A program made the translations under genes and the position numbers. Positions 13,375-22,512 of a stretch of 64,000 nt of DNA are shown here, one piece after another. Under the pieces are notes generated by a model, which saw only the letters and a list, made by a program, of their open reading frames with translations, made no database searches and was not told where the DNA came from. The first letter of the stretch is position 1, and the number at the start of each line of letters is the position of its first letter. Origin of the DNA: Arctopsyche grandis (Eukaryota; Arthropoda; Insecta; Trichoptera; Hydropsychidae); assembly GCF_051622035.1 (NCBI RefSeq), contig NC_135365.1, positions 8,908,001 through 8,972,000 of the forward strand, written 5' to 3'.

Positions 13375-13915
13375 TTTCTATGCCGTTGCATAATAAATGG
13401 CGGATTTGTGTCTAATGTTTGAAAATATCCATACTTCTTGGAAGATTAAAGGGGTTTGTACATTGATGTATAATACACTAGATGGGCCCAGACGTGTTAT
13501 TTTGGTCGGAGATCTCGTCTTCACTAACTGAGGGGTGCGGGGGGTTTAACTACCGGGGAAGTTGGTTTTTTTCCCTACGACGCAGCGGTACCTATCTACC
13601 TACCTACTAAGAGAAACTGTGCATGCGCCAAAAGGGAGACAAGTATAACACGTGAGGGCGGATCTAGTGTATTATACATCAATGGGTTTGTATGTAGTAT
13701 TTGTTTATAAAATACTAGCACTCGCATCTTTGCTTTTTAAAAACCTCCATTACGTTTCACTTACGATTATTCTATGCCGTTAGATAAGATATGGCGGGTT
13801 TGTGTCTAATGTTTGAAAATATCCATACTTCTTGGAAGATTTAAGGGTTTGTATGCAGTCTTTTGCAAATTTGTTTACAAAATATCTAGCACTCACATCT
13901 TTGCTTGGGTAATAA
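13375..13915. repeat. Direct duplication, first copy holding a MITE
   Basis: The sequence at about 13375-13460 plus 13693-13735 recurs as an uninterrupted copy at about 13772-13907. It has a CTATGCCGTT start, a GTGTCTAATGTTTGAAAATA block and an AGCACTC(G/A)CATCTTTGCTT end. The second copy acts as a natural empty site for the element in the first. Confidence 0.7.
13461..13684. mobile_element. MITE family B with 8-bp duplication
   Basis: A 224-bp element beginning CATTGATGTATAATACAC and ending with the inverse, flanked by GGTTTGTA at 13453-13460 and 13685-13692. The empty duplicate nearby has this 8-mer once. The interior includes GC-rich blocks (GGGGTGCGGGG, GCATGCGCC). A second copy lies inverted at 20725-20973. 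The 8-bp duplication and CA..TG ends allow a hAT or P-like origin. No coding frame. Confidence 0.75.
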
Positions 13916-14699
13916 AAGAACCACTCAGACTAAAAAAGGTTTGTGTCAGATTATTGAAAATATGCATACTTTTTGTTAGGTCGAAAGTATTCGAATGGCA
14001 AATAATTGTTAATGGTTTTCTATTACTCTATCCGACGATTTTTTTTATATTGTTCGTGTAAAGCAGAACAGCTCAGTCAGGTATACATACGAGCTCATTT
14101 GCGAGTTTCTTGAACTATTAAAAATTAAAATGAAATTGTGGTGATTTGCCGCTTAATATTTCACTATTGAAAATTATAGCAAATTCCAAAGTAATGCCAA
14201 TCAAAATGTAATATGGCGAGTTGTGGTTAGCAGTCCAATGTATTCAAAGCTATCTGCAATACTACATGTAATTTAATATTATTAAATACATACACTTTTT
14301 CGTTCATCAAAATTTCTCGTAATTTCTCGAGAAAATTGAGATGAATTCTCATTTCTTGAGAAATGAAAATCATCGAGATATCAGAATGACTATTCTCACC
14401 ATTAAGGCGAGTGATTGTTAATGCTCTATGAAATAAAATAAAAACAGATTAAAATATATACAAATTACATACATATACAAAAAAAATTGCATAGTGAAAT
14501 ACGAGATTAACATTAACTATTGAAAAATACAGTTGTAGTTGATTCTCAAACGTTTTTAAATATTGTGAGCAATCATTAATTTATTTGAGTAGTTTTATTT
14601 TATTTAAATTTATTTGAATATTCATTGGTTTGTCTACGAACCAAAAATAGTTACATACAATGTCTCTTTCGAAATTATATATTAGATATTACATACATG
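13916..14699. other. Non-coding, Helitron-like 5' motif on minus strand
   Basis: No gene. Near 14650-14690 the minus strand carries a motif (ATATATAATTTCGAAAGAGAC) also found at the start of the Helitron-like unit at 55.63 kb, suggesting a further decayed Helitron end. Confidence 0.35.
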
Positions 14700-14705
14700 T
14701 AGGTA

Positions 14706-14962
14706 TATGTCACAGTGAAAATATATTTTAAGTGAAAATATATTTTCACTGACTCTTCAGTGAAATCAAAACCAGTTACATTTTCAGGGTTGGTTTTATT
14801 CATTTGAGATTAGATTGTTAGGGTTGCCATTATTTAAGGGTTAGGATAGGTTATGTTAAGTAAGGGTTGGCCCTATTCATTTATGATTGAGTTGTTAGGG
14901 TCTCATTCTCACTGCTTGAATTGGTGAAAATATATTTTCACTTGAAATATGCTTTCACCGTA
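14706..14962. repeat. Inverted-repeat element, probable MITE
   Basis: The outer arms contain GTGAAAATATATTTT at the left and GGTGAAAATATATTTTCAC at the right. The interior has two TTAGGGT blocks. The two arms face each other over about 250 bp. Exact ends and target duplication are not resolved. Confidence 0.45.
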
Positions 14963-15512
14963 ACACAAAAACAACATGCTTGTACACAATATACAAACTC
15001 GTGCTCAAGTAGACGAAAATTTTAGCAAATGAGTCTCGAGAAATTACAAGTCGGTAGAACGGAGCGCACCACAGTTCGACATACCATTTTTCATTTTAAA
15101 ATTGTCATTTATTTAGGACCATTTTTAAAAAGATTTAATGTCAATCAACTGTAAATCTTCAACATTGATTCAGAACAAATGGGGTTTATCGATCGATGGT
15201 AAAAATTTCGTCAAGACGGTCTGGTTCTAGCATGTTCCTTGGTTGTTTGCGTTGTTCGTACATCATTCGTTTGACCCCTCCCTTTCTTCCGATAGTTTTT
15301 CTAAATGAAAACATTATTTTCAGCAATAAAAACCCAAAAACAATTACAACTACAAATTTAGACGCTCTAATATAATGGCTGTATGTAATAGTAGCAGGTT
15401 ATAGACCCCTGGCTGACCGTTCGTTTTGCGCACGTACACTAAGCGGCCATTTCGGCGCGTACCGTCGTGTCGTACGTAAGTCCGGTTTGCGTTGATTTTG
15501 ACAGCGAAAAAA

Positions 15513-15981
15513 ATGTCAGAAAACTCGGAAAGACGCAAAATGCGTAGCGGCCTCAAGAGACAGAAGATTTCCATGGCCATGAAGATGGCCATCATCAGAA
15601 AAGTTGAAAGCGGAGAGCGAGAAGCACACGTGGGCAGAGCGTTCGGTTTGAGTCGCTCCACTATAAACTCAGTGCACAAGGACAAGCAGAGAATCCTGCA
15701 GTACGCCAGGACTGGCATGTCCATGAGAATTAGCAAAAGGCGAGGTCCCGTCATGGGAGTCATGGAAACGCTGCTGATGGACTGGATCAGAGAACAGCAT
15801 AAGCTCAATATGCCCGTGAATCATACGACGGTCCATCAGCAAGCCAAGGTTCTGTTCGATCAGGTCAAGGCAGAGCACGAAGGAAGCCAGGAAACATTTT
15901 GCGCAAGCTACGGCTGGAGACGCAGGTTCAGGGGACGTTTTAATCTGCACCATCAAACCTATACGGAAATGGATCCTGGTC
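15513..15981 (+). CDS. Alternative first exon A: CENP-B/pogo-type double HTH
   Basis: 156 complete codons plus one base. The start is the ATG at 15513, in an A-rich context; the same frame is open a little upstream but without an ATG. Residues about 10-62 form the psq/CENP-B N-terminal HTH (KISMAMKMAIIRKVESGE, then GLSRSTINSV). Residues about 85-145 form the CENP-B-type second HTH (LLMDWIREQHK, then ASYGWRRRFRGRFNL). Such modules bind DNA in pogo/Tigger transposases and in domesticated jerky-like proteins. The donor GTAAGT at 15982 falls just after this module, where full transposases continue into the DDE domain; none follows, and the frame stops at 16010. Base composition is richer in GC than the surroundings. 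Probably nuclear when joined to the BESS exon. Confidence 0.75.
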
Positions 15982-16010
15982 GTAAGTATATTTTTGATCA
16001 GAGTAAATAA

Positions 16011-17308
16011 ATAGGACTCGAAAAATTATTTCGACTTGCCCATAATAGGGCAGAATTCGCACGGGCCAAAAACGATGCTTGATTCGGCATTAGAAGTAGA
16101 ATAAATAAATAGGATTTTATCAGACATTTTAAATCCGAGTAAAATAAATTGTTGTTGAATTTTATAGTTTTTCTATACCAATCCATTACGACATCATACT
16201 TTCTGATTTTTTGGGCTTTTGAAATTAGGAGCTCATAAAATTTGGAAACTTTCGAGCTTTTCATACCGGGAGCTTTCGAGCTTTTGAAATTGAGAGCTTT
16301 AAAAACAGGCCATACGTTATTTATACCGGAAATTCCAGCATTATCGCCTTGAACTTGATGTGCAAATACCGCATTACTTTTATTACAAAATATCGCAGAC
16401 AATAATAAAATACAGTAGGGCTTATGTGCGCACGTACGCATTTCCGAAATACATTAAGCACCGCTTATGTATTAATTTGGTGAACGGTAGAAAATTTTGA
16501 AGACGATTGAAAATCATACCTAGTTGAATATCAGTCTAAATGGGTCATTCGTTGTGAAAGTTTTTGAAAGGTTGCGTATTTTCTATCATAATACTATGTT
16601 CTAATGATGCCTATTTTCCACAACATTAAACCAAATTACCAAACGAAACCAATTATTGGAGCCATTCTCAGGATGAGAGCGGCCTTCGTATATTTTTATC
16701 GCCTAATTGTCTTCTTGCTGCTGCATCTTCTCATTTGCATTCTTCATTGTATGTTCGATGGATGAAACTACTCCACCGACCGCCTAAAATAGATATTAAA
16801 TTATTATTATTATTATTATTTATTATTATTATTTATTATTATTATTTATTATTATTATTTATTATTATTATTTATTATTATTACTTATTATTATCATTTA
16901 TTATTTTTTTTTTCCGAAACTTATAACAATATAATCATAAAATAAACATACTTATCATAAGAAACGCAACATAAGCCAATGTCGGCACTATTATTTACTT
17001 TTACAGCCCAGTTCAGAAAGGACATAAAAGTTTTCAAATTGCATCGAATGTGATAATGCACCCAACAAAGTAATCACAATGCGATAAATGCCTGCAAATG
17101 ATGCAACTTTACAATGCATTGGCATTTGAACAATGCCATCATAATGCACGCGACTACGTACTACTCGCCTGATGATCGGTCGAGCGTACTAGAACGTGTA
17201 AATGCAGATGAACGCTCTCGACCAAATTCAATATCTACTTCAGGCGTTTGTACGTATACGCGTCTCTTTCACACCTATTGCGCGTATGGCCAGAGTGACA
17301 GAGACAGA
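16011..17308. other. Intron/spacer, includes TTA-repeat tract
   Basis: No DDE transposase sequence or further exon is seen after head A. A (TTA)n/(TTTATTA)n simple repeat lies at 16799-16905. A minus-strand open stretch at 15998-16441 has no recognisable domain. Confidence 0.55.
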
Positions 17309-17400
17309 TACAGTACATTATAACGGACCCCACTTTAACGGATATCGCTTTTAACGGACATAATTCCACGGACTATCGTGGAGAGTGGTACTTTTCCGTA
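17309..17400 (+). repeat. Pogo/Tigger-like 5' terminal repeat fossil
   Basis: After a TA dinucleotide (17309-17310) the sequence begins CAGTACATTATAACGG and shows four AACGGA/CACGGA units between 17321 and 17375. CAGT starts with repeated TTAACGGA-type motifs are characteristic of pogo/Tigger termini. It sits 136 bp upstream of head B, itself a pogo-type DNA-binding domain, in the order expected for the left half of such a transposon. No matching right terminus was found downstream. Confidence 0.5.
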
Positions 17401-17405
17401 CAGTG

Positions 17406-17411
17406 TCAGTT
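17406..17411 (+). promoter_or_regulatory. Candidate initiator for exon B
   Basis: TCAGTT matches the arthropod initiator consensus TCAKTY. It lies 36 nt before the exon B ATG. It is only a short motif and could be chance. Confidence 0.25.
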
Positions 17412-17446
17412 ATAATATATAGGTATAGTCTTGCTTTAGAACAAAG

Positions 17447-17870
17447 ATGGCTAGCCTTAAGAAAAGAACCCGAGTGCACTTGAATGTGAGGCAAAAATTG
17501 GAATTGATCGAAAGAGTGGAGTCTGGGATTCCGATTTCGCGTGTCTGTGAGGAGTACGGTATCAAAAAGCAGACTGTTTCTGACATTCGTAAGTTGAAAG
17601 AAGAGTTGAAGAAATTTGTTTCAACGTGCGATCTGAATTCCCCAAATAAGCCCAGGAAGAATATAAAGATGTCAAAGGAACCTTCTGTAGAGGAGGCCGT
17701 GTATAAGTGGTATAAACAGGAACGTTCTCGCGGTGTTGATATACAAACAGCCGATTTGAAATCGGCAGCGGAAAGATTGGCAAATCAGATGAAGATAGAT
17801 TTCCAGCCGAACGATTGCTGGATTTGGCGATTTCGTAAACGTCATGGAATTGTAATGAAGAAAAAATCCG
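17447..17870 (+). CDS. Alternative first exon B: CENP-B/pogo-type double HTH
   Basis: 141 codons plus one base, from an ATG with A-rich context (ACAAAGATGG). Residues about 8-55 form the N-terminal HTH (NVRQKLELIERVESG, then EEYGIKKQTVSDIRK). A basic linker follows, then a CENP-B second HTH at about 70-135 (EEAVYKWYKQERSRG, then CWIWRFRKRHGI). The donor GTGAGT at 17871 follows KKKSG, the point where pogo-family proteins normally continue with GEA before the catalytic domain; here the unspliced frame stops at once. It differs strongly in sequence from head A, so the two are not a recent tandem duplication. A Tigger-like terminal repeat lies just upstream. Predicted to bind DNA and, with the BESS tail, act as a nuclear regulator. 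Confidence 0.75.
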
Positions 17871-17989
17871 GTGAGTGATTTTGTTTGCTCCACTTGATTA
17901 ATATCGCATACAAAATTATATAACCTAAAGAGATCTATTATTATATAAAAGGACGAGTGATCGTACGTTCAATATTTTGTAGTTTTTTA

Positions 17990-18540
17990 TTTATGAAAAC
18001 ATATATGAACCGAATAGCTGGAAGAACAGGCGATTAATATATGAAAGAAGTGCTCGAATGGTACCCGAGACAGGGCTCGAAATGGACGGGAGCGCATGGG
18101 AACGCCACTCCCTTTCGTAAAATCTAGAAACGTGGCGTTCCCTATTGGGAAACATGATATACATACGTATGAAAACTTTTGAAGATACTCTTCTTCGAAC
18201 AATGGCCCATGTAGGTCATATTCTACAACAGGATTTCTCAAACATTTGAAAAAACTTTCGCCTGCGGTGCATCATTATTTGTAATATAAAATATTAAATA
18301 AGAATAATATTTTATTTCTGCTTAAGAAAATAAAAAAATAATCACTTGGAAACGCAAAATGTCTAATACAACCTCTGATATATGTATATGCATATAATGC
18401 ATTATAATAGGTACAATAAAAAAAAATCAAAATCATGAAATTATCGAGCGCTCCCTTTCGTGAAAATTTTCATTTCGAGCCCTGACTAGAGATACTATAA
18501 AATGGTACAAGGAAGGCCCCAGGGGAGATAGGCGGATAAA
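17990..18540 (+). pseudogene. RTE-type LINE relic split by a hAT element
   Basis: The block GAAAGAAGTGCTCGAATGG at about 18040 and the block TGGTACAAGGAAGG at about 18500 are adjacent in intact copies (compare 56635-56690). Here they are separated by the 414-bp element at 18071-18484. The remainder is decayed coding sequence of the LINE C-terminus. Confidence 0.55.
18071..18484. mobile_element. Non-autonomous hAT element
   Basis: 14-bp perfect terminal inverted repeats CAGGGCTCGAAATG. Flanking 8-mers ACCCGAGA (18063-18070) and ACTAGAGA (18485-18492) match at six of eight positions, an aged target duplication. Removing the element rejoins the RTE relic. No coding capacity. Confidence 0.7.
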
Positions 18541-18542
18541 AT

Positions 18543-19037
18543 CCAGGGCTGTGGAGTCGGAGAATTTCAAGCGGTGTCGGAGTCGTAAAAAATTAAACCG
18601 ACCCCGACTTCTTTTTTATTTTTTTTTAATTAATAGTATTGCGGTATGTGTCAACCAGAGGTCTCCAATTTTATTGAAGTAAATCCACGAATGAATTAAT
18701 ATTTAATAATTTCTTTATAGAAATCACTTACCTTTGTATAATCTTTTCTGAACTATCTATATCTACTTCCTAATTGGATTGTCTATATACAAATGAACCA
18801 AAGTATTTTAATTTCAATAGCCTTTGAAGTAAGAACATAAATCCTTTTGGTCGAAAAGCTTTGTCGACATATGTATGTACATATGTACCTGCAAATACCT
18901 TAACCTGCTTTTATTCATTTCATCAAGTTTAAATTCTTTGTTATGCATTAAGACCCACCCTGCCCCCATTTTAATATTCTCTAGAAAATTTTTTTAAATG
19001 TCATTTTGATTCAAATTTTTAAATGTGGCAACCCTAT
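18543..19037. mobile_element. Solo hAT-like ends
   Basis: CAGGGCTGTGGAGTCGG at 18543 resembles a common hAT terminus with alternating GACTCCGAC/GGTGTCGG content. At 19022-19037 an inverse TAGGGTTGCCAC-type terminus occurs, similar to the element at 61826. They do not match each other, so two different truncated elements are likely. Confidence 0.35.
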
Positions 19038-19074
19038 TAAATGCGATAACAACCGGCCCGCGGGCCACACTGGT

Positions 19075-19080
19075 TCAGTT
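19075..19080 (+). promoter_or_regulatory. Candidate initiator for exon C
   Basis: TCAGTT, an initiator-consensus match, lies about 120 nt before the exon C ATG in a short GC-richer segment. Weak evidence by itself. Confidence 0.2.
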
Positions 19081-19197
19081 CGAGAACGCTCGTTGAAACG
19101 AGCGGGTGTACATTTGTTTTTGTTCTCGTAACCGATGTGAAATATTTTGTGAAGTCAAACCAAACAAACCACAACTGTCATCAAATTGAAATCCCCA

Positions 19198-19462
19198 ATG
19201 GCAACAACGTTGAATAAAAGAAAAATCGACCGTGAGAGAAGGACATTTAAGGAAAGATGGACAGTGGATTACTTTTTTATCAACAAATATGGGAATCCAT
19301 TCTGTCTCATATGTCGAGAATCCTTATCCGTTTTAAAAGAATATAACGTTAGACGTCACTACGAAACTAAACACAAAGAGAAATTTGACAGCTTTAACGG
19401 CAGTTTAAGACTAAGTAAAATATGCGAGCTCATAACATCGCTTACAATACAAAATATAGAAA
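19198..19462 (+). CDS. Alternative first exon C: SPINDOC/hAT-type zinc finger
   Basis: 88 codons plus one base from the ATG at 19198. The protein has a basic start (NKRKIDRERR), then FKERWTVDYFFINKYGNPFC and a C2H2-type finger with FCLIC as the cysteine pair and RRHYETKH as the histidine pair (residues about 40-65). A trailing helix (LRLSKICELITSL) follows. This layout is that of the SPINDOC-like finger at the N-terminus of GTF2IRD2/SCAND3-type hAT-derived proteins, where it acts in DNA or protein recognition. The donor GTATGT at 19463 ends the exon, and the unspliced frame stops at 19488. No hAT catalytic core follows. It joins the BESS exon in frame. It is the shortest of the four heads. 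Confidence 0.75.
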
Positions 19463-19574
19463 GTATGTATTTTTTTTATTTTATTTAATTTTTAAAATAT
19501 CGACACTTATATGTACATATGTATATAAATATGATAAGCTTATATGTACATACATATGTATATAAATATGAAAT

Positions 19575-19820
19575 TATATTCAGACAGTAGTGACAAATAG
19601 TGAGGGTAGGTAGTCAATTCGCGAGGAACCATTTCAACAATAAAATCAGACAAATTGGTAAACTCAGATAAGAAATAATCAACTTGGAGTCACATATGTA
19701 TATCCAAATATAACCAAAAATACTTCAAATCATACAATGTATGATTCTTTTCAATTGAGGTCTGACAACGGTTCAAACTCGGGACCTTAAGGTTGCTAGA
19801 AACATACGCTAATCACTGAT
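19575..19820 (-). repeat. tRNA-derived SINE copy, degraded
   Basis: Minus-strand copy of the SINE seen at 25.4-25.9 kb. A degraded B box (complement of GGTTCAAACTCGGGACC) and an A-box region near ACGCTAATCACTGAT are visible, with a shared body (ATTTCAACAATAAAATCAGA; GGAGTCACA). Confidence 0.5.
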
Positions 19821-20174
19821 ATATACTATTAATTATTTATTTTTAATAATTTATTGTTTATTTAAAAGTTCTTTTAAAAAATAAAATTACGATCTCTTGA
19901 TAGTCCATGAATGAGTTTATGAACTTATCCTGATACTGCTTAAATTGCTATTAATGAAACAAACTTGTTTAGTATTGAGAAATTAAAATAGCGGTCACGG
20001 AAAGGTGTTCACCCCCTCAAATTCGGACAATAGCAGGTAGAATTTTTTTTCGAACGCTCTCCCTTTGAACAAAAGGATATTTAAAAAAAAGTATAGGGTC
20101 TCCTCCAACTATTTCGACAGTTATCCACTGGTTTCCGAAGTGTAAACATCTTTCAAAGCGATTTTGCATTCAAC

Positions 20175-20508
20175 ATGCCAAAAATACCACAGTTGACCCC
20201 GTTGAAAAAAACCCAAATATTGACCCTAGCTTCGCGAAATTCGAGCAGTCGTTCAATCGCGCGCGAAGTGGGATGCAGCCCAACAGCTGTGAGGAACTGC
20301 ATTAAAAAATATCAGAATTCCGAATGTTTAGAACGGAAACAAGGCTCGGGATCAAAAAGAAAGACGACTTCCGCAGAAGATCGTCTTTTAAAACGGATTT
20401 GTTTACAAAACCGATTCAAAAGTGCCGTCGATGTTCGAACGGAGTATATTGCAGGCGGTGGAAGTGAAATCAGCGTCGAAACTATACGTCGTCGACTTCG
20501 AGAGTGCG
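20175..20508 (+). CDS. Alternative first exon D: Tc1/paired-type double HTH
   Basis: 111 codons plus one base from the ATG at 20175. Residues about 8-48 form the first HTH (TPLKKTQILTLASRN, then IAREVGCSPTAVRNCIKKY). A hinge with KQGSGSKRKTT stands where Tc1-family proteins have a GRPR-like hook. Residues about 65-111 form the second HTH, ending SVETIRRRLREC. This is the bipartite DNA-binding domain of Tc1/Tc3 transposases, related to the paired domain. The best phase-1 donor is GTTTGT at 20509, a weaker site than those of heads A-C. The frame then runs into unrelated residues and stops at 20609, with no DDE domain. The domain boundary fits the other heads, but this join is the least certain. 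Confidence 0.68.
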
Positions 20509-20724
20509 GTTTGTTTCCTACATACATACATATATCCTACATATTAAAGTATTTGTTGATTTTCAAAACCATTTTTAATTTTATATCACACATTTTTCGT
20601 AAATTTTGAAGAATTTATTGCTTTAAATTAAAAATATTGTACTGCATAAATCCTGTCACTTTCAATGCTGAGCTAGAATCTGTTGTTTTCGTGCTATGCT
20701 GATATTTTATAAAATAGCTCCGTC

Positions 20725-20973
20725 CATTGATGTATAATACACTAGATCCGCCCTCACGCTTTATACTGGTCTCCCTTTTGGCGCATGCAAAATACATAGC
20801 GCATGCACAGTTTCTCTCAGTAGGTAGGTAGGTACCACTGCGTCGTAGGGAAAAAACCTTTTTTTTTCCAACTTCCCCGCTAGTTAAACCCCCCGCACCC
20901 CTCAGTTAGTGAAGACAAGATCTCCGACCAAAATCACACGTCAGGGCCCATCTATGTGTATTATATATCTATG
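20725..20973. mobile_element. MITE family B, second copy
   Basis: Inverted relative to the copy at 13461-13684, with the same ends (CATTGATGTATAATACAC at left, degraded at right) and the same GC-rich interior. Flanking 8-mers GCTCCGTC (20717-20724) and GCTATGTC (20974-20981) match at six positions, supporting 8-bp duplications. It lies in the intron between head D and the BESS exon. Confidence 0.7.
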
Positions 20974-20981
20974 GCTATGTC

Positions 20982-21825
20982 TCACAAATGTTTTGACAGT
21001 GTGGGGGTCTAGACAGTTCTTGGAAAGCGCGTCTACCTGCACCTTGCATAAAGCACGCTATACATTACCTATATTTATTCCAAGGGCAGTCCAGGTTGTA
21101 GATGTGTAGCGGAAAGTCAAGTAGATATGTAAGTCAATTCGTAAAGTGATAAATCCAAGGACGGTCCAGGTCGTAGTTATATACATACGTAGCAGTTGGT
21201 TCAATAGTTAGGAGTCGCGAATTGATAAAAAAAACAGACCGGATAAATGTGAAAACGGATGAATGTCTCAAACGAAAGTTGAGCTAAGACTGAATGTACT
21301 TTTCCTATGGTATTACATGATATTTTCCAGGAATCGACTCACCATTATCGAGTAAGCAGGTAAATCGAAAAAAAATTGGCATTTTTACATATAAAGTGCT
21401 ATATAGCATCATATTTAGATCACCCATTAGACGTTTTAGTATATTCACTTACATTTACAATTAGCATCAATTTGGTGAGTAATATTTACTAAACTTTTTG
21501 TATAAAAAAAAATAATCACCAAAACATCTATATTTTTTGAATAATGTAAAAAAAAATATAACATTATATAAAATTGAGTGTATAGAGACTTTAAGGCGAA
21601 AAAATGGAATGCTTCCCGCGTTACTACAGCAAGTGATTTTTGATCACGACAGGCAAGTAATTTTGATCAAGCAAGTGATTTTGTGATCACGACAGGCGAG
21701 TCGTTAGCACCCAACGGGTTAATTGTTTTATTAAATTTTCACAGATTTAAATTCAAATGTTAATGATTATAAAATAGACGCTGAATGTATACCTGAACAA
21801 TAATATTATGGGATAGCGAAGATTA
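20982..21825. other. Intronic, no feature recognised
   Basis: Contains short local repeats (two related CAAGTGATTTT/GATCACGACAGGC blocks near 21630-21705), but no exon-like frame with splice signals was seen. Confidence 0.5.
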
Positions 21826-22205
21826 ATATACTTTAGTTTAGTTATGTAATGTGCTATTTAATCATATTATAGCTTTCATTCCTTTCCATTTCATTTGTTT
21901 ATTTTGTATTTACCTTTTTCATTTGTTTTTTATATTTGTAAATTTCAATTTCTTCTTATATTCTATCTTATAACCTTTTCCAAATATTTTAATACTATAG
22001 TTTAATTATGCAATGTACTACATATTTTGTCATGCCTTTATTCTTTACTTTTTAATTTGTTTTCCTTATATTTATCTTTTTCATTTTTGTAAAAATCTAT
22101 TATTGGACTCGGGTGTTACATATATTATTTATTTACTTTTTGTGTTTTTTATACCTATCTCTGTACATCCTGTCTGTTGATTTTTCAATTAATAAAATAA
22201 AATAA
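21826..22205 (+). mobile_element. 3' UTR fragment of LINE family 2
   Basis: Near-identical over about 380 bp to 53240-53630, the 3' UTR and tail of the LINE at 51.8-53.6 kb (a TTTAGTTTAGTTATGTAATG start, an ACTCGGGTGTTACATAT block and a tail of AATAAAATAAAA). A classic 5'-truncated insertion, recent judging by the high identity, within the intron of the BESS locus. Confidence 0.85.
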
Positions 22206-22280
22206 AAAAAATAAAATTAAACAATTCTAGTAAATATTTACAAAACTTATGTTTAAGAGACGGATACTCGTTATGAGTCT

Positions 22281-22331
22281 ATTGTTATTTACGTAAGAGT
22301 CATAACTTATGACTCTTACGTAAATAACAAT
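22281..22331. repeat. Perfect 25-bp hairpin
   Basis: Arms 22281-22305 and 22307-22331 are perfect inverse complements around a single C at 22306. Each arm contains TTATTTACGTAAGAGTC or its complement. It lies in the intron just left of another inverted-repeat element. It may be a young palindromic duplication or a MITE end. Confidence 0.8.
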
Positions 22332-22335
22332 ATAC

Positions 22336-22512
22336 GTTCCAACAGTGTTGAATGTAAGAAAGCAAGGAAAAGGTTTTTCTACAAAGTTAATAAGAGTCAA
22401 ATGAATAGACTTGGGCTAGGGATCGGGGCAGAGAGCTTTTCTATTGTTAATTTTTTTTTGAAAACTCATTTTTTACAGGCTTTTTTGCTCTCTTGCTTTG
22501 AACACTGTTGGA
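22336..22512. mobile_element. TIR element, unclassified
   Basis: Left end GTTCCAACAGTGTTGAA and right end TTGAACACTGTTGGAAC are inverse. Further inside, GAAAGCAAGG faces CTCTTGCTTT. About 177 bp, with no frame. A clear target duplication was not found. Confidence 0.55.

Noticed and set aside
15350..15956. Long minus-strand frames opposite head A
   Set aside because: Antisense shadow of the CENP-B-type exon; no independent evidence.
16735..16926. Open frame rich in Leu/Ile/Tyr
   Set aside because: Direct translation of the TTA simple repeat.
15513..17870. Heads A and B as intact pogo/Tigger transposons
   Set aside because: No DDE catalytic sequence follows either exon, and donors with stops directly after fit exons better.
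14818..19037. TAGGGTTGCCA at 14818 and inverse at 19022-19037 as ends of one hAT element containing heads A and B
   Set aside because: Similarity stops after about 11 bp, no matching 8-bp duplications, and the enclosed content is heterogeneous.
20175..20609. Head D as a Tc1-type transposon gene
   Set aside because: Frame leaves the family just after the second HTH and stops; no DDE core or paired TIRs found nearby.
20909..21109. 66-codon frame
   Set aside because: Begins inside the family B MITE and reads out into intron; no domain.
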